Origin: Pomphorhynchus laevis
Taxonomy: Eukaryota > Acanthocephala > Palaeacanthocephala > Echinorhynchida > Pomphorhynchidae
NCBI GenBank assembly: GCA_012934845.2
Contig: WNNJ02000675.1
Location: 1 to 64,000 of the forward strand
Direction: 5' to 3'
DNA: 64,000 bases
Shown here: positions 43,347-54,987 of the stretch, in pieces
Layout: every line of letters begins with the position of its first letter
Numbering within the stretch: the first letter of the stretch is position 1
Made by a program: the position numbers and the translations under genes
Notes under the pieces: model-generated
The model's database searches: none
The model's input: only the letters and a program-made list of their open reading frames with translations
What the model was told of the DNA's origin: nothing

Positions 43347-44743
43347 ATGAAAATAACAAACAATTATAAAAGGAAAGATAAAATTAATAAAGATATGTAT
43401 AAAGAACTTACTAAATTAAAGGATAACTATATAATAACAACTATTGATAAAGCTAGTAATAACTTTGTCTTCATATGCAAAAAGCTTTATTATGATATAC
43501 TAATGAAAGAGGTTAATTCTAATGATTTAAATGTAAATCCAACATATGAACGTAGTGAGTTGAGTTTAGAAACAATTATTACAAGTCACTGTTCTATAAT
43601 GGATAAAAAGGGTATAAAGGTTGAATTAGATAATAAAACTATACCTATATTATATTGGAATCCAAAATTACATAAAAATCCAATCAAACCTAGGTTCATA
43701 TGTAGCGCGTTTAAATGTACATTAAAACCACTTTCTGTCTATATGAATAAAATACTTAAAGTAATTAAAGCACATTTTAAAAAATATTGCAAGGTAATCG
43801 AAATTAATACTGGTATAAAACACTATTTCAGTATTAATTCTACAAAAGAATTTTTAGAACAGACAAAAGGAATAAATTTTCAAAATATAAATACATACGA
43901 TTTTAGTACTCTTTATACAAATCTAGATTTAGTAGATATTAAAGAAGTGTTAGTAAAATTAATTAATCTTATATTCGGAAAAAGATATACATATATATGT
44001 TATAATAATTATAACGCCTATCTAACAAAAATTAAACCATCAAATAAATATAAATATATGGATAAAATTGAATTAATAGAATCCTTAAATATTTTGATAA
44101 ATCAAAATTATTTAAAAGTAGGACATCTATATTTAGACAAGTAAAAGGTGTTCCAATGGGTGGTAATAGTAGCCCAATTATAGCTGACTTGTTTTTAAGC
44201 TTTATAGAATATGAATTTGTTCATAACTGTGTAAAAACTAAATCTAAACAATATAAATATATGAAATATATGTTTCGATACATTGATGATATATGTGTAT
44301 TTAATTCTAATGATTTTTATTCAATTAGTGAGCACATTTATCCAGAAAGCCTTATTCTTAACAAAACCAATATTAATGATAAAGAAGGTGTATATCTAGA
44401 TATGAACATTAAATTAACATTAACTAAAACTACTATTAATTTATATCGTAAAGATGACATATTTAAATTTACAAGAAACATATTTTTGCATGAGCATTCA
44501 TGCATACCATATAATATAAAATATAATACATTAAATAATGAAATTTTAAGAATTGCAACAATATGTAATGATATTGGCTTTCTTCAAAATCATTTAAATA
44601 ATTTAATAGATACATATTTTAAACTAGGTTACTATAAAAATAACATCAAGCAGAAAATAGTAAAATATATAAATCAACACAATAATATAAAGAATAAATT
44701 TAAACTCTTAAGTGGTAAATTTTTATGGATGGATAATAAATAA
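43347..44743 (+). pseudogene. PLE reverse transcriptase
   Basis: RT landmarks in order: IITTIDKASNNFVFICKKL, ILYWNPKLHKNPIKPRFI, TYDFSTLYTNLDLVDIKE (catalytic Asp), GVPMGGNSSPIIADLFLS, FRYIDDICVFNSND (YIDD box), NDKEGVYLDMNIKLT, and the C-terminal helical part ending LSGKFLWMDNK. No nuclease follows the RT. By family knowledge PLE RTs are related to telomerase RT. Catalytic residues remain, although the frame is interrupted. Confidence 0.9.
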
Positions 44744-44749
44744 TATACT

Positions 44750-44904
44750 TTGTATTAGAATAAGATACTAGATAGTTATTTCAGAGGAAATACATCATTA
44801 GCATGTATTTGGCCCCGCTGCTATGTTGGGTAGAGGAGTTAGGGGCCGAAACCTGATAGCATAGCAGTTCCTCCTGATGACCTCTAATTCTTATTCTGAT
44901 ACAA
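44750..44904 (+). ncRNA. PLE 3' structured RNA block, reference copy
   Basis: The ends TTGTATTAGAATAAGA (44,750-44,765) and TCTTATTCTGATACAA (44,889-44,904) pair over 16 positions with one G-U. Inside, GGCCCC (44,811-44,816) pairs with GGGGCC (44,842-44,847). CTGCTATG (44,818-44,825) pairs with CATAGCAG (44,860-44,867), crossing the first stem: a nested pseudoknot. GAAAC (44,848-44,852) and CTGATGA (44,874-44,880) follow. The block starts 7 bp after the RT stop. Confidence 0.75.
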
Positions 44905-45066
44905 CGTCTGTTATTTATTACTCAATTCATAAAAATGACGTTTATTTTAAATTTCATTTTTTTTTAACTTGATTTAAATTATAGAAAATTTAAATTATAG
45001 AAAATCTAAAAGCAATTATTAATTTTATTATTTAATTATTAAATTTTGATTTAGCATTAATATGTT

Positions 45067-48000
45067 TTGTTTATTTTATAAACAAAACAAATTGTATGCA
45101 ATTGCAAAAGTCTTAATTTTGATAAAATAAATGAACAAATATGCAATCATAATCTAAAATTAATTGTAAACAATAAATTAAGTAAAATGCTATCAAAAGG
45201 GTATAAATATAGATTAAATAATAACAACAATAGAAATAAAATTTACAATTCGTTATATAATGATTAAATGCGTACTTTGGTAAGGTGACTAATAGTAAAA
45301 GCTTAAATACATCAAAGATAAACATTTAGAAAACGTATATATTAGATAAAATTAGAGAGAAAATGAAAATAACAAACAATTATAAAAGGAAAGATCAAAT
45401 TAATAAAGATATATATGCAGAACTTACTAAATTAAAGCATAACTATATAATAACAACTATTGATAAAGCAATAGTTGATAATCAATGTTCCAAATGAGTG
45501 GCGAACTGGGCTGGTGGTACCGGTCTTTAAGAACGGTGACCGAAGAGTATGTTCTAATTATCGGGGCATCACTCTTCTTAGCCAAGCTGTTAAGCTATTT
45601 GCTAAGATTCGTGAGTTAAGGATACGGCCTATAGTTGAGGGATAGTTGCAAGGGGAACAATGCTGCTTTCGTCCAGGTCGTGGAACTACGGCTCAGCTTT
45701 TTATTCTCATAACTATCCTTGAACGGTCTTGGGAGTTCGCTCAACCGGTCTACATGTGTTTTGTATATTTGGAGACGGCATTCGACTGAATTCCGCGAGA
45801 GAGGTTATGGGAGGTACTAAGGGAGTATAGAGTACCACACTATCTTCAGGTAGCTGTGGCTTCTCTATATGAACAAAGTATGAGTTGTGTTCGTGTTCTA
45901 GGTAGGAAGTCTGAATCATTTCCAGGAGGCGTTGGGCTACGTCAGGTTTGTCCTTTGTTTCCACTTTTGTTACTTGTTTAAATGGACAAAATTTCGAGAC
46001 GGGCTGCTCTGACGAATGTCGGTCTTCAGTTCGGTTCCATCAGGATAGCATCTCTGCCTTTTGCAGATGACGTTGTTTTGTTGGCTTCTTGTCCTGAGGA
46101 CTTACAATGCCTACTAGATCGATTCATAATTGAATGCCAAGCGGCAGGAATGTTTGTTAGTACCTCCAAGACTGTCCCTATGTGCTCGTCTCGGATTCAG
46201 TTGCCAATGTCAATCCGTATTGGAGAAAAGGTTCTTACTGATGTGGATGATTTCAAGTATCTTGGGGTATGGTTTTCGAGGGACGGCAGGAACATCAAGA
46301 AGATTGAGAACCGGATTTGTGCAGCTAACGCAGCAATGCGTTTTTTGTACAGATCTGTCGTGATGAAGCGGGTGTTGAGTCTTCGGGCGAAGCTTTCGGT
46401 TTACCACGCAATCTTCGTCCATATATAAACCTATAGTCATGAGCTTTGGATTATGACCGAAAGGATAATATCTCGGATACAGGCGACCGAAATGAGATTC
46501 CTTCGCGGTATGGCCGGTCTTAGCCTTATAGATAAGGTTAGGAATTCGTTCATCCGGGATGGACTCGGAGTAAAGTCGCTGCTTATCCACATCGACAAGG
46601 TCAGCTGAGGTGGCTAGGACACGTTCTTAGGATATCTATAGATCGCCTTCCTCTGAGGGTTTTACATGCTGGACTCCCTGGAAAGAGACCTCGATGTAGA
46701 CCTCGGTACACGTAGAAAGATCAAATCTCGAAACTGGCCGAAAACCGCCTTGGGCTATTTGAAAGAGAACTATGGTCTGTCGCCCAGTATCGCGATGTCT
46801 GGAGTATTTTGATTCGTGTACTGCCTCCACAACCCGACACCCGGATCAGTGGTTGACAGGAAAAATATTGTATATTGTTTGTTTGATTTATTGTCAAAAA
46901 TTGTTGTTATTGATAAAGCTAGTAATAAATTTGTCTTCATAAGAGAAATACTTTATTATGATATACTGATGAAAGAGGTTAATTATAATGATTTAAATAT
47001 AAACACAACATATGAATGTAGTGATTTAAATTTAGAAACGATTATTACAAGTCATCGTTTTATAATGGATAAAAAGGGTATATAAGTTAAATCAGATAAT
47101 AAAAATATACCTATATTATATTGGAATCCTAAATTACATAAAAATCCAATAAAACCTAGGTTCATATGTAGTGCGTTTAAATGTACATTAAAACCACTTT
47201 CTGTCTATATGAATAAAATACTTAAAGTAATTAAAGCACATTTTAAAAAATATTGCAAGGTAATCGAAATTAATACTGGTATAAAACACTATTTCAGTAT
47301 TAATTTTACAAAAGAATTTTTAGAACACAAAAAAGGAATAAATTTTCAGAATATAAATACGTACAATTTTAGTACGTTTTATACAAATTTACATTTAGTA
47401 GATATTAAAAATGCATTAGAAAAATTAATTAATCTTATATTCGAAAAAGGACATGTATGATACAATAACTATTACGCTTGCCTAACAAAAATTAAACCAT
47501 CAAGTAAACAAATATATGGATAAAATTAAATTATTAGAATCCTTAAATATTTTAATAAATCAAAATTATTTAAAGGTAGGGACATCCATATTTAGACAAA
47601 TAAAAGGTGTTCAATGAAAGGTAATAGTAGCCCAATTATAGCTGACTTATTTTTAAACCTTATAGAATATGAATTTGTTCATAACTGTTTAAAAAATAAA
47701 TCAAAATTATGTAAAGAAATGAAATATGTTTCAATATATTGATGTTATGTGTATTTAACTCTAACAATTTTTATTCAATAAGCGAACAAATTTATCCAGG
47801 TAGTCTCATTCTTAATAAAACCAATATTAATGATAAAGAAGGCATATATCTAGATATAAACATTAAATTAACATCAATTAAAACTACTTTTAATTTATAT
47901 CGTAAAGATGACATATTTAAATTTACAAGAAACATATTTTTGTATGCGCATTCATACATACCATATAATTTAAAATATAATACATTAAATAATGAAATTT

Positions 48001-48074
48001 TAAGAATTGCAACAATTTGTAACGATATTGGTTTTCTTCAAAATCATTTAAATAATTTAATAGATACATATTTT
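45067..48074 (+). pseudogene. Second Penelope-like element, head-to-tail, split by a LINE
   Basis: Begins in mid-linker near 45,090, directly after the 3' end of the previous PLE, and continues to 45,469. After a LINE insertion it resumes at 46,908 with DKASNKFVFIREILYYDIL, then AHFKKYCKVIEINTGIKHYF, and the C-terminal part NFYSISEQIYPGSLILNKTN to NNLIDTYFN. It stops at 48,074 where CR1-B begins. More decayed than its neighbour, with several breaks. Confidence 0.85.
45470..46907 (+). pseudogene. RTE-like LINE RT fragment, 12-bp target duplication
   Basis: TATTGATAAAGC occurs at 45,458-45,469 and 46,908-46,919, flanking the insert. Translation in shifting frames: VPNEWRTGLVVPVFKNGD, CSNYRGITLLSQAVKLFAKI, GLRQVCPLFPLLLLV, LPFADDVVLLASCPEDLQ, DDFKYLGVWFSRDGR, then RIQATEMRFLRGMAGLSL and VYCLHNPTP at the end. 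This RT type is very common in fishes and also present in invertebrates; I place it loosely near RTE. It is 5'-truncated, with several stops. Confidence 0.85.
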
Positions 48075-48836
48075 AATATCCCGACAAGTCCAAAATGGTG
48101 CGAATCTTCATTCGTCAAACTAACACATCTGCTCCCCTGTATATTTTGCCTTATCATCCTTATAGTCCACAATCTCACTTTCTTTGGCTTCCATTTCGAT
48201 AATCACATTTCCCTTAAACTCTTCGTCCGTGCAAGGTTCACTCGTCTAGATTAATTCTCCGTGGCACCCGCCGTATCAGCCCCCTTATCGACTTCCGTTC
48301 TTTAAGTCTTCTTTTATCGCTTATCTTCCCTAAAATCGATTACTGCCTCAGCCTTTTCGCCAATGCTCCAAAATCCATCATCCTACACCTACAACGCATT
48401 AACTCCGCCGTTCGAGTGATCCTATTTCTCCGTCGCTTAGACCACACATCCACATGTATTGCCCAACTCGCATGACTCACCATCCACATCCGCATCCGAA
48501 TCCGCCTTCTTCTCGTCACTTTTCTTCTCATCGTTCGGTTTCCCATCGTTTATCAACCTCCCCTTCTTAGAAGACACTCGCCCGAACTCTCTATCGCTGC
48601 GTTATCGTCATTCTCTCTTACTCTACGTTCCCAATTACTCCAACAACTACGGTCTTCAATCCCTCGTTACCGCCTCTCGCCTGGAATCAGCTCCCTCTCG
48701 TCGTCCATCGCGATTTCTCCTTTATCACATTAAAATACCTCCTCCGTTCCCACCTTCTCGACACACGCTTTAGATTTTTTCATGGTCATGTAAGCAGGCT
48801 TCGGTACGCATTTGCCACGTAAAAATAAATCATTTT
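48075..48836 (+). pseudogene. CR1 family B, 3' end
   Basis: Plus-strand match to 29,526-30,240: LTFFGFHFDNHISLKLFV, RRISPLIDFRS and PSFINLPFLEDTRPNSLS in shifted frames, ending with GCATTTGCCACGTAAAAATA near 48,830. 5'-truncated, inserted in the PLE. Confidence 0.8.
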
Positions 48837-49270
48837 ATTTCACTTTTTCACAACAAATTCGTGGTCTTCGTAAAGACCACTCAATTGTCACAAATCTTTT
48901 AATTATTCTGGAATATTGGGGCTATCTCGTGGACAAAGGGTTTAATGTGGACGTTATATTTTTTGACTTCTCAAAAGCGTTTGACCTAGTTTGCCACGAT
49001 AGCTTAATCAAAAAATGAGTGCACTAAATATTAATCCTCTAATTATACGTTGGATTTATGAATTTATTTCCAATCGATGTTATCAAGTGTATATAAATGT
49101 TACTATTTCAAATCGTTATCTGGTTCATGTTAATGTCCCACCAAGTTCAGTATTAGGACCATTACTTTTTTGCATTTTCATTAATGATCTAACAGGATTC
49201 TAAATTCTAAGTCGCTTCTATATGCCGATTACCTTAAAATTTGGCCTGCAATTCAGACAAATCTAATAAT
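48837..49270 (+). pseudogene. LINE RT fragment (CR1/Jockey group)
   Basis: Contains LRKDHSIVTNLLIILEYWGY, VIFFDFSKAFDLVCHDSLIK, then PPSSVLGPLLFCIFINDLTG and a decayed YADYLKIW. Short, both ends missing; closest to LINE C in pattern. Confidence 0.7.
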
Positions 49271-49299
49271 ATTTTTTTATAAATATAAATAGCCACGTG

Positions 49300-49790
49300 G
49301 TGTATCATATTTTTCTTTCAAATGTTGTGCCTGCAATGATCAATTCGTAAAGTGCAAGATTTTCAAATGCGTGAAGGTCAAAAGACCATGCACTAACTGC
49401 TCCGCAGCATCTTGCTCTAATAAATCAGTTCAAGTAGATACCCTTGGCATATCAGAAACAACTAATCGACGAGTAGTTGACCTGCCTTCAACGCAGTTTG
49501 ATCAGTCTCGCTATGCTTACCAATTGAGGTCAAAGACAGAAATATCGAAGCAATCGATGACTTGTTTGAGGCTGTAATCTACCGGCGTCCTAATCTCATG
49601 ACACTCCCACGATAATCCGCATGCAACAAGATTGTTGAGATTATAACTGACTTTTATCAGAAATCGAATGAAGCTAAATCTAATACACAATCGTTATTTC
49701 GAAATGTTTCCATTTTCTAACTGTATTACAAAGAATACCTACATTAAAAGTCGTACTTATTCGTAAGACTCTTGAACGCAGATTAATCGA
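49300..49790 (+). pseudogene. RLE-type LINE, N-terminal cysteine-rich fragment
   Basis: CCACNDQFVKCKIFKCVKVK, then RPCTNCSAASCSN, matches the CxC block at residues 12-42 of the ORF at 1-1476. A linker (FDQSRYAYQLRSKTEI) follows, ending in stops. This is the only other copy of the 5' end of the family in the window. Confidence 0.7.
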
Positions 49791-49800
49791 TTGATGAAAT

Positions 49801-49905
49801 CAAATCAGCTAACTGAGTCTACGTATTTAATATAATTTTAAAATAAACAAAACAATAATAATTTTTTTAATAATTAATATTTTATTAATATGAATTGTAC
49901 AATTG
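49801..49905 (-). mobile_element. PLE 3' terminus
   Basis: AAATCAGCTAACTGAGTCTACG followed by the AT-rich UTR, minus orientation; about 100 bp only. Confidence 0.75.
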
Positions 49906-49919
49906 AGGTTCCCGCAAAT

Positions 49920-51420
49920 GGGAAGCTAATGCGATGAGACTGTTGGATAACGCAATAATATCAATAGCTCTACCAAGAATATGGACGGAGAGGTTTATTA
50001 GTAAATGGACGCTAAAGTCGGACCGAAGACTTACAAGTTTTACGGAATCTGAATAAGAATTGATCTAGACGGATGTTGAAATCACCAAATACAATTAAAG
50101 GTAAAGAATGAAGTGAACAGTTTGTTACTAGATCGGCGAGTTCGTTGAAAAATAGGCAAGACGGTGAAGATGAACCTTTACAATAGATGATTGCAAGTTG
50201 AATAGGAAAAAAAATAAAGATTTACAAAGGAGCAATTCAAATGTAGTACAGGATAAGGTAAACTCGATGTTTTTAAGAGACGAAGGGATACGAGCGAAGG
50301 CGACGATTCCGCCATGATTAAAAGAAGTAGTTGATTTTGTTGAGTCAATGAGGCGAGCGAAGTCAACAAGAGCAAACCGAAGGAACGTAGATTACGGATT
50401 GCTAGGGGTCGTCAGAATCGGTATGCCAGGATTCAGTGAGACATAAAAGATATAGTGATTGTTTTGCGAAGAGATCGAGAAGTAAGTCAGTTTTGTGAAC
50501 AATTAAACGGGTGTTAAGAAGACTTAGACGAAAAGATCGTTTCGTTTCATTATTGGCTAGAGAGGGAGATGTAGAGGGGCAGGTCGCAAACGGGTTTTTT
50601 GACGTAGATGGACGACTACACGGAAATTTCCATTTACATTTTTGATGGCAAGAGATTACTCGCCATTGATTTCGCGTAGACGCTTTTCATGATGATCAGT
50701 GGAGGGTTGAGCAATTTAGAGGTTGAGTAATCGGGAAAAATTTTAACAAGCAGAGGAGGATGACACAAGTTTAAACCGTTGAGATCAGATAGTTGAGGCT
50801 TGGGTGAGGTTTTGAATAAGAACCTTTAACATTGGAAGGTGATAAGAATCGGAAGCAGAAACGGATTTATTAAGACGATACACTGAAAGTGGAGATACAT
50901 CACTGAATTGAGGGGGTTTATCGGTAAGAAGAATCGTGGCAAGGAGCGAACGGAAAAGCGGAAACATTAGCATTAGAACGGGTTTGGGGAGAAGAGGAAT
51001 AAGATGGCTCAACATTAAAGATGATAATATACCTATCAAGAGAAGAAAATCGTTTATGTGGAAATTGAGCAGACAGTGAAGTATTCAAGAGTGGGTCAAA
51101 TACTCGGAGATCAGTTGGTAACATAAGTAAGAAAGCGATAAAATTGTACAAACAAGTGCAATAGCGTATAATGAGAGGTATGGTCAGGTGAGGAAGATAT
51201 TGTTACATGATTGGAAAATGATATATTAGAACGATAAATACGATGCGAGGGCGATGTAAGAACGACATATGGAATGATGAGAGCTGGCAGAGAAGATAGT
51301 GGAAAGATAGATGGACAAATAGATGACATTGACGTCAAATCTTCAGCCGCATCAGGTGTTACTGTCAGGTCAAGTTGAGGTAATTTGATTATAGACATTG
51401 AGGTTTGTTAGATAGCAGGT
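49920..51420 (-). pseudogene. CR1 family A relative, ORF1 and endonuclease
   Basis: On the minus strand ORF1 pieces (RFSSLDRYIIIFNVEPSYSS; FRSLLATILLTDKPPQFSDV; VYRLNKSVSASD) parallel the ORF1 at 24,956-26,281. The endonuclease (FNHGGIVAFARIPSSLKNIE, VFGDFNIRLDQ) follows to about 49,940. The RT is missing. Many shifts; older than the copy at 22 kb. Confidence 0.75.
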
Positions 51421-51439
51421 CATCTGACGAGTCGGCCAC

Positions 51440-53620
51440 AATCGAAAGAAGCCTGAGATGAATTAAGGCGAGCAATACTCGTCCTGTCTCTACTCAGCTA
51501 AAGCATATATCTTGAACTCCAGTATTCATCCGAGAGAACCAGCCGGAAGGAAGCAGAGAGATTGGGAAGGTGTAGCATTTTTGCTAGGACGTTGAGTTTT
51601 GTCGGAGTGGGACTGTAAATGCGACTTTTATAGGTAGTCGAAATGATTCCGGTAGCTTGCGAAGAGATGTAGGAATTAAATTCGATCAATCTATCATTCC
51701 CTATCATGTAGAAGAGTCGGATAGCTGCCTGAAAGAAGGCCACAATGATAAGATCAAGGTAAAATCTCCTTCTAAGCATCGTATCCTCTTCTAGCCGCCA
51801 GAGTATTAGATCATGAGAGGTAGTTAGCTGTTAGCGCGACTGCTTAGTGCAGATGGGTTTAAAAACCACATTCTACGAAGCAGTAATTTGTCGATGAGTG
51901 AATTTGCTGTAGACTAATACAAGTTGAGGTTTGATGGTTTATGTAAAAGATAGTCGTTCCTGGCTATGCGGAGTGCTGCATTAATCCAACGACCAGTTCT
52001 GTCGTTAAAGTCACCGAGTTACATGTCATACCCGCCACCTAATATACGATCCAGGAGGTCACTGTTCTTGTGAATTTCTCCTGGCCGTATGTAGACATTG
52101 GCTATGCTGATACGTTTACCATTCTTACAAAGTGAAATCGCTAGACAAGATAGGACTGGACAAGAATAGTTTAGTAAGAAGGATGATCTTAAGGATCTCT
52201 TCACTAGAGTTATAAGACCTTGAGATGAAGATGAGTAAGGAGGGGTTATATACGGAGGAAAGTGGAAGATTATGTGCTTTGGGATAAATCGAGTAATGTC
52301 CTGAGGGAGGCGGATAGATCGCATCTGCTGAAGGACTATAACATCAGCATCTCTACCAGGTAGAAGGCTAAGGGTGGAAGCACCTCGCGAGTTCCACTGG
52401 AGAATGTTCAGCGAAAACAGTTCATTATTCTCGTTGTGATTGTAAGCCGGAGTGTGAAAGCCCTAGTTAGAACCAGAGACGGGGAGGTTGCCCTTCCTGC
52501 TGCCAGCCCTAACAGAAGGAATCATTTACCCACGGGCATTCTCTTCATTTTCCGTGGTGGCCGCCAATTTCCAATTATTCCCTTTCTTGGAAAGCTTAAT
52601 GGAAGAAGGATTGTGAGTAGAGGCTCCCCTCTTCTTCTAATCATAAACCGTTGTTGTCGGAAGTTGTGTCACACCACACATGGAATTAACCAGTTGATGA
52701 TCAGATCTTCTAAGGTTTTAGATATCGCCTGACACTTAACATCTCTCAGACGGATGATTTCGTGATCGGAAAGTTTATTGCTAACCTCCACGAAGCTAGA
52801 AGACTTGATTTGGAGAGAACGATAATGCTTTTGATAGTTTTTGAAACTAAATTTCCTGGACCAAGCCGGATGATCGCCCCCACAGTTGGAACACTGAAGG
52901 GGTCTTTCGCATTACTCCTATTTATGATGGCCGTCAGAAGAGCCGCAGACTGGCAAAATTTAAGTAAATGGTAGCCTGCCCCCCAGTGCTCCCACTTATG
53001 GCAGCTATAAAGTGGGGGTAGGTTAGGTTGTCAGTATCAATAGTTTTAAAAATCACGTTGTGTCCCGGAAAAGGGTTACATGCAGATTTTGATAAACAGT
53101 CGGCTACATCTACGGCAGTGAAATAAAAGGCAATTGGCAAGGGGAAGCCATTCTTTTCATTGATTTAGCGGGTATTAGTAACTTTAACAACTTTTTCATG
53201 GGTTTGAATTTTGACTCTATCAAGTACTGGTGGAATATTAGTTATTTTCATCGACGCTTGTATAGGTTTGTATTTTATAACGCCAAGTTGTGCCAGATGT
53301 TCTTTATATTACTCAATATATGAGAGAGCAAAGTCAGAGGAGGAAAATTAAATTATCACCTCTGATTCATAATAACGGATTGAGTTAAAGATGACTGTTT
53401 TATATTGATCAGCGAAATGGCGTGGACAAATGTAAAATTTTTTGAAGATCTAATGGCGAAGTGAATTTAATGCTTACCAGATTTTACAGTTTTGGCACAG
53501 TGGGAAGTTCCCCATGTTTCATTTTTGAATCAGAAAACAAAACATTACTTACCTTATCCTTAGAGTTAGAAGGAATACCTGGTTGAGGTTTAGTGAAGAT
53601 AGAGATTTTCAAGCCCACAA
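51440..53620 (-). pseudogene. Jockey/I-group LINE, copy 3
   Basis: Minus-strand copy of the LINE at 17.9-21.8 kb. ORF1 runs from about 53,620 (GELPTVPKL; MPIAFYFTAVDVADCLSKSA) with a zinc-knuckle region near 53,000-52,850. ORF2 endonuclease: MRSIRLPQDITRFIPKHI (52,324-52,019) and LRRRFYLDLIIVAFFQAAIR (51,779-51,498). The 3' half with the RT is missing. Decayed. Confidence 0.8.
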
Positions 53621-53756
53621 TGAGTGGCGATGTATCTAATATATTGGATTACACAATTTTTATCGGGACTTATTATAATGCACATTAATTAGATCACATA
53701 AATTCAGTTTAATTTATAGTATATATTCCTAATTCGGTGTGCTTATATATATAATT

Positions 53757-53960
53757 TTATATCTGACTGTGTTAAACTGTGCTCCGGGAGCTAATAAGCT
53801 TCAGTTTCATAATCGTGGATGTTGCCAAAAACCGGAGTTCGATTACAAGTAGAGCAGGCTTCCTTATCACTCCTAGACGAGCTGATGGTAGCCGGCAGCA
53901 CTAGTACTGCCGGCTACCATCCGGCAGCACTAGTTCATATATATATGAAAGCATCCCATA
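53757..53960 (-). repeat. ~350-bp satellite, partial unit
   Basis: Contains GCTCCGGGAGCTAATAAGCT, ACCGGAGTTCGATTAC and a tight inverted repeat GATGGTAGCCGGCAGCACTA / TAGTACTGCCGGCTACCATC at 53,883-53,921. Confidence 0.85.
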
Positions 53961-54440
53961 GCGGATCCCGGAAACAGTGTCATTCATTCACTGAACATAT
54001 ATAAACTTATTTTAACTGATCAAAAAGGTACTTTTTTTATTTCAAAAACTAGGTTTGAAATAAAAAAGACGGTTATTTGCGGGTGTTTTTGAAAACACCC
54101 GCAATTAGTTTTTGAAATAAAAAAGACGTTTGTTGATCGGTCAAAATATTTATATACACAAATAAATTATGAATTCGCTTGACAGAATTCCGATCGTTGA
54201 TTCGATCTCTTCCAATCAATATTTGGTAGTATGATGTTTTACACTGTGATCTGCGAGCCAATAAGCTTCAAATTTATAACATTAGATGTTTACAAAAACT
54301 TAAGTTCGATTAAGATTAATACCATATGTTATTTAATTAGATTAATTTCGATTATATTAATATAATCGAATATTAATTCGATTAATTTCGATTATATTAA
54401 TATAATCGAATATTAATTCGATTATATTTCGATTAATACC
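53961..54440. repeat. Palindromes and short direct repeats
   Basis: TGCGGGTGTTTT/AAAACACCCGCA forms a hairpin at about 54,077-54,103, flanked by direct copies of TTGAAATAAAAAAGACG. A partial satellite unit lies at 54,233-54,330. An exact 40-bp tandem duplication (54,341-54,380 and 54,381-54,420) contains the palindrome TCGATTATATTAATATAATC(GA). No gene. Confidence 0.85.
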
Positions 54441-54637
54441 ATCTGTTATTTATCAGTCAATTCATAAAAATGACTTTTATTTTAAATTTCAATTTTTTAT
54501 TTTAAGTTGATTAAAATTATAAAAAATCTTATAACAATTATTTATTTTATTATTTAATTATTAAATTTTGATTTAGCATTATTATGTTTTGTTTATTTTA
54601 TAATTATATTAAATACGTAGACTCAGTTAGCTGATTT
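54441..54637 (+). mobile_element. PLE 3' terminus
   Basis: Plus orientation: CTGTTATTTATCAGTCAATT and AT-rich UTR, ending ACGTAGACTCAGTTAGCTGATTT. The structured block is absent. Confidence 0.8.
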
Positions 54638-54644
54638 GATACTT

Positions 54645-54985
54645 CCTTATCACTCCTAGACGAGCTGATGGTATACGGCAGCACTCATCAGTCGGGAGAA
54701 CTACCAAATGTCGTATCTGCTGCCTTGTGATATATTTAAAGGCATCTTGGAGAATTTGCCTACGTGGTAGAATGGGCATAGATTCTTTAAACTAACCACA
54801 TGCTATCCTGATCATTCTAATTTTATTCGGCAAAATATTTTATTGCCGTCGTTGCTTGCTTTCTCACAGGATCCTTTGAAGGATACATTGTTATAATTTT
54901 ATATCTGACTGTGTTAAACTGTGCTCTGGGAGCCAATAAGCTTCAGTTTTATAATCGTAGTGGTTATTACAAACCGGAGTTCTTA
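54645..54985 (-). repeat. ~350-bp satellite, left part, interrupted by LINE copy 2
   Basis: Runs from CACTCCTAGACGAGCTGATG to AAACCGGAGTTC. The next unit resumes at 58,393 (GATTACCAGCAGAGCAG), so the LINE at 54,986-58,392 was inserted at the GTTC/GATTAC point of a tandem pair. Confidence 0.85.
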
Positions 54986-54987
54986 AG

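Larger units (their letters stand above)
41821..45066 (+). mobile_element. Penelope-like element with N-terminal GIY-YIG (Naiad/Chlamys type), most complete copy
   Basis: A 5' UTR (GACCAGGTAATGGCCAATAG to about 42,030) holds small hairpins, such as AGTTTAGT/ACTAAACT. Coding region 42,031-44,743: GIY-YIG endonuclease first, RT second. The 3' UTR has the structured block and ends in AT-rich sequence near 45,066. No long terminal repeat was found. The coding region is broken in about four places. Six or more partial copies lie in the window, several head-to-tail. Confidence 0.85.

Noticed and set aside
44841-44880. Hammerhead ribozyme in the PLE tail
   Set aside because: GAAAC precedes CTGATGA, stem II would need a CC bulge, and the pairing is not kept in the diverged copy at 10.7 kb. 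No NUH site lies between two capped stems.
53757-53960. tRNA-like B box (GAGTTCGATTAC) in the satellite
   Set aside because: No A box at suitable distance and no cloverleaf; probably chance.
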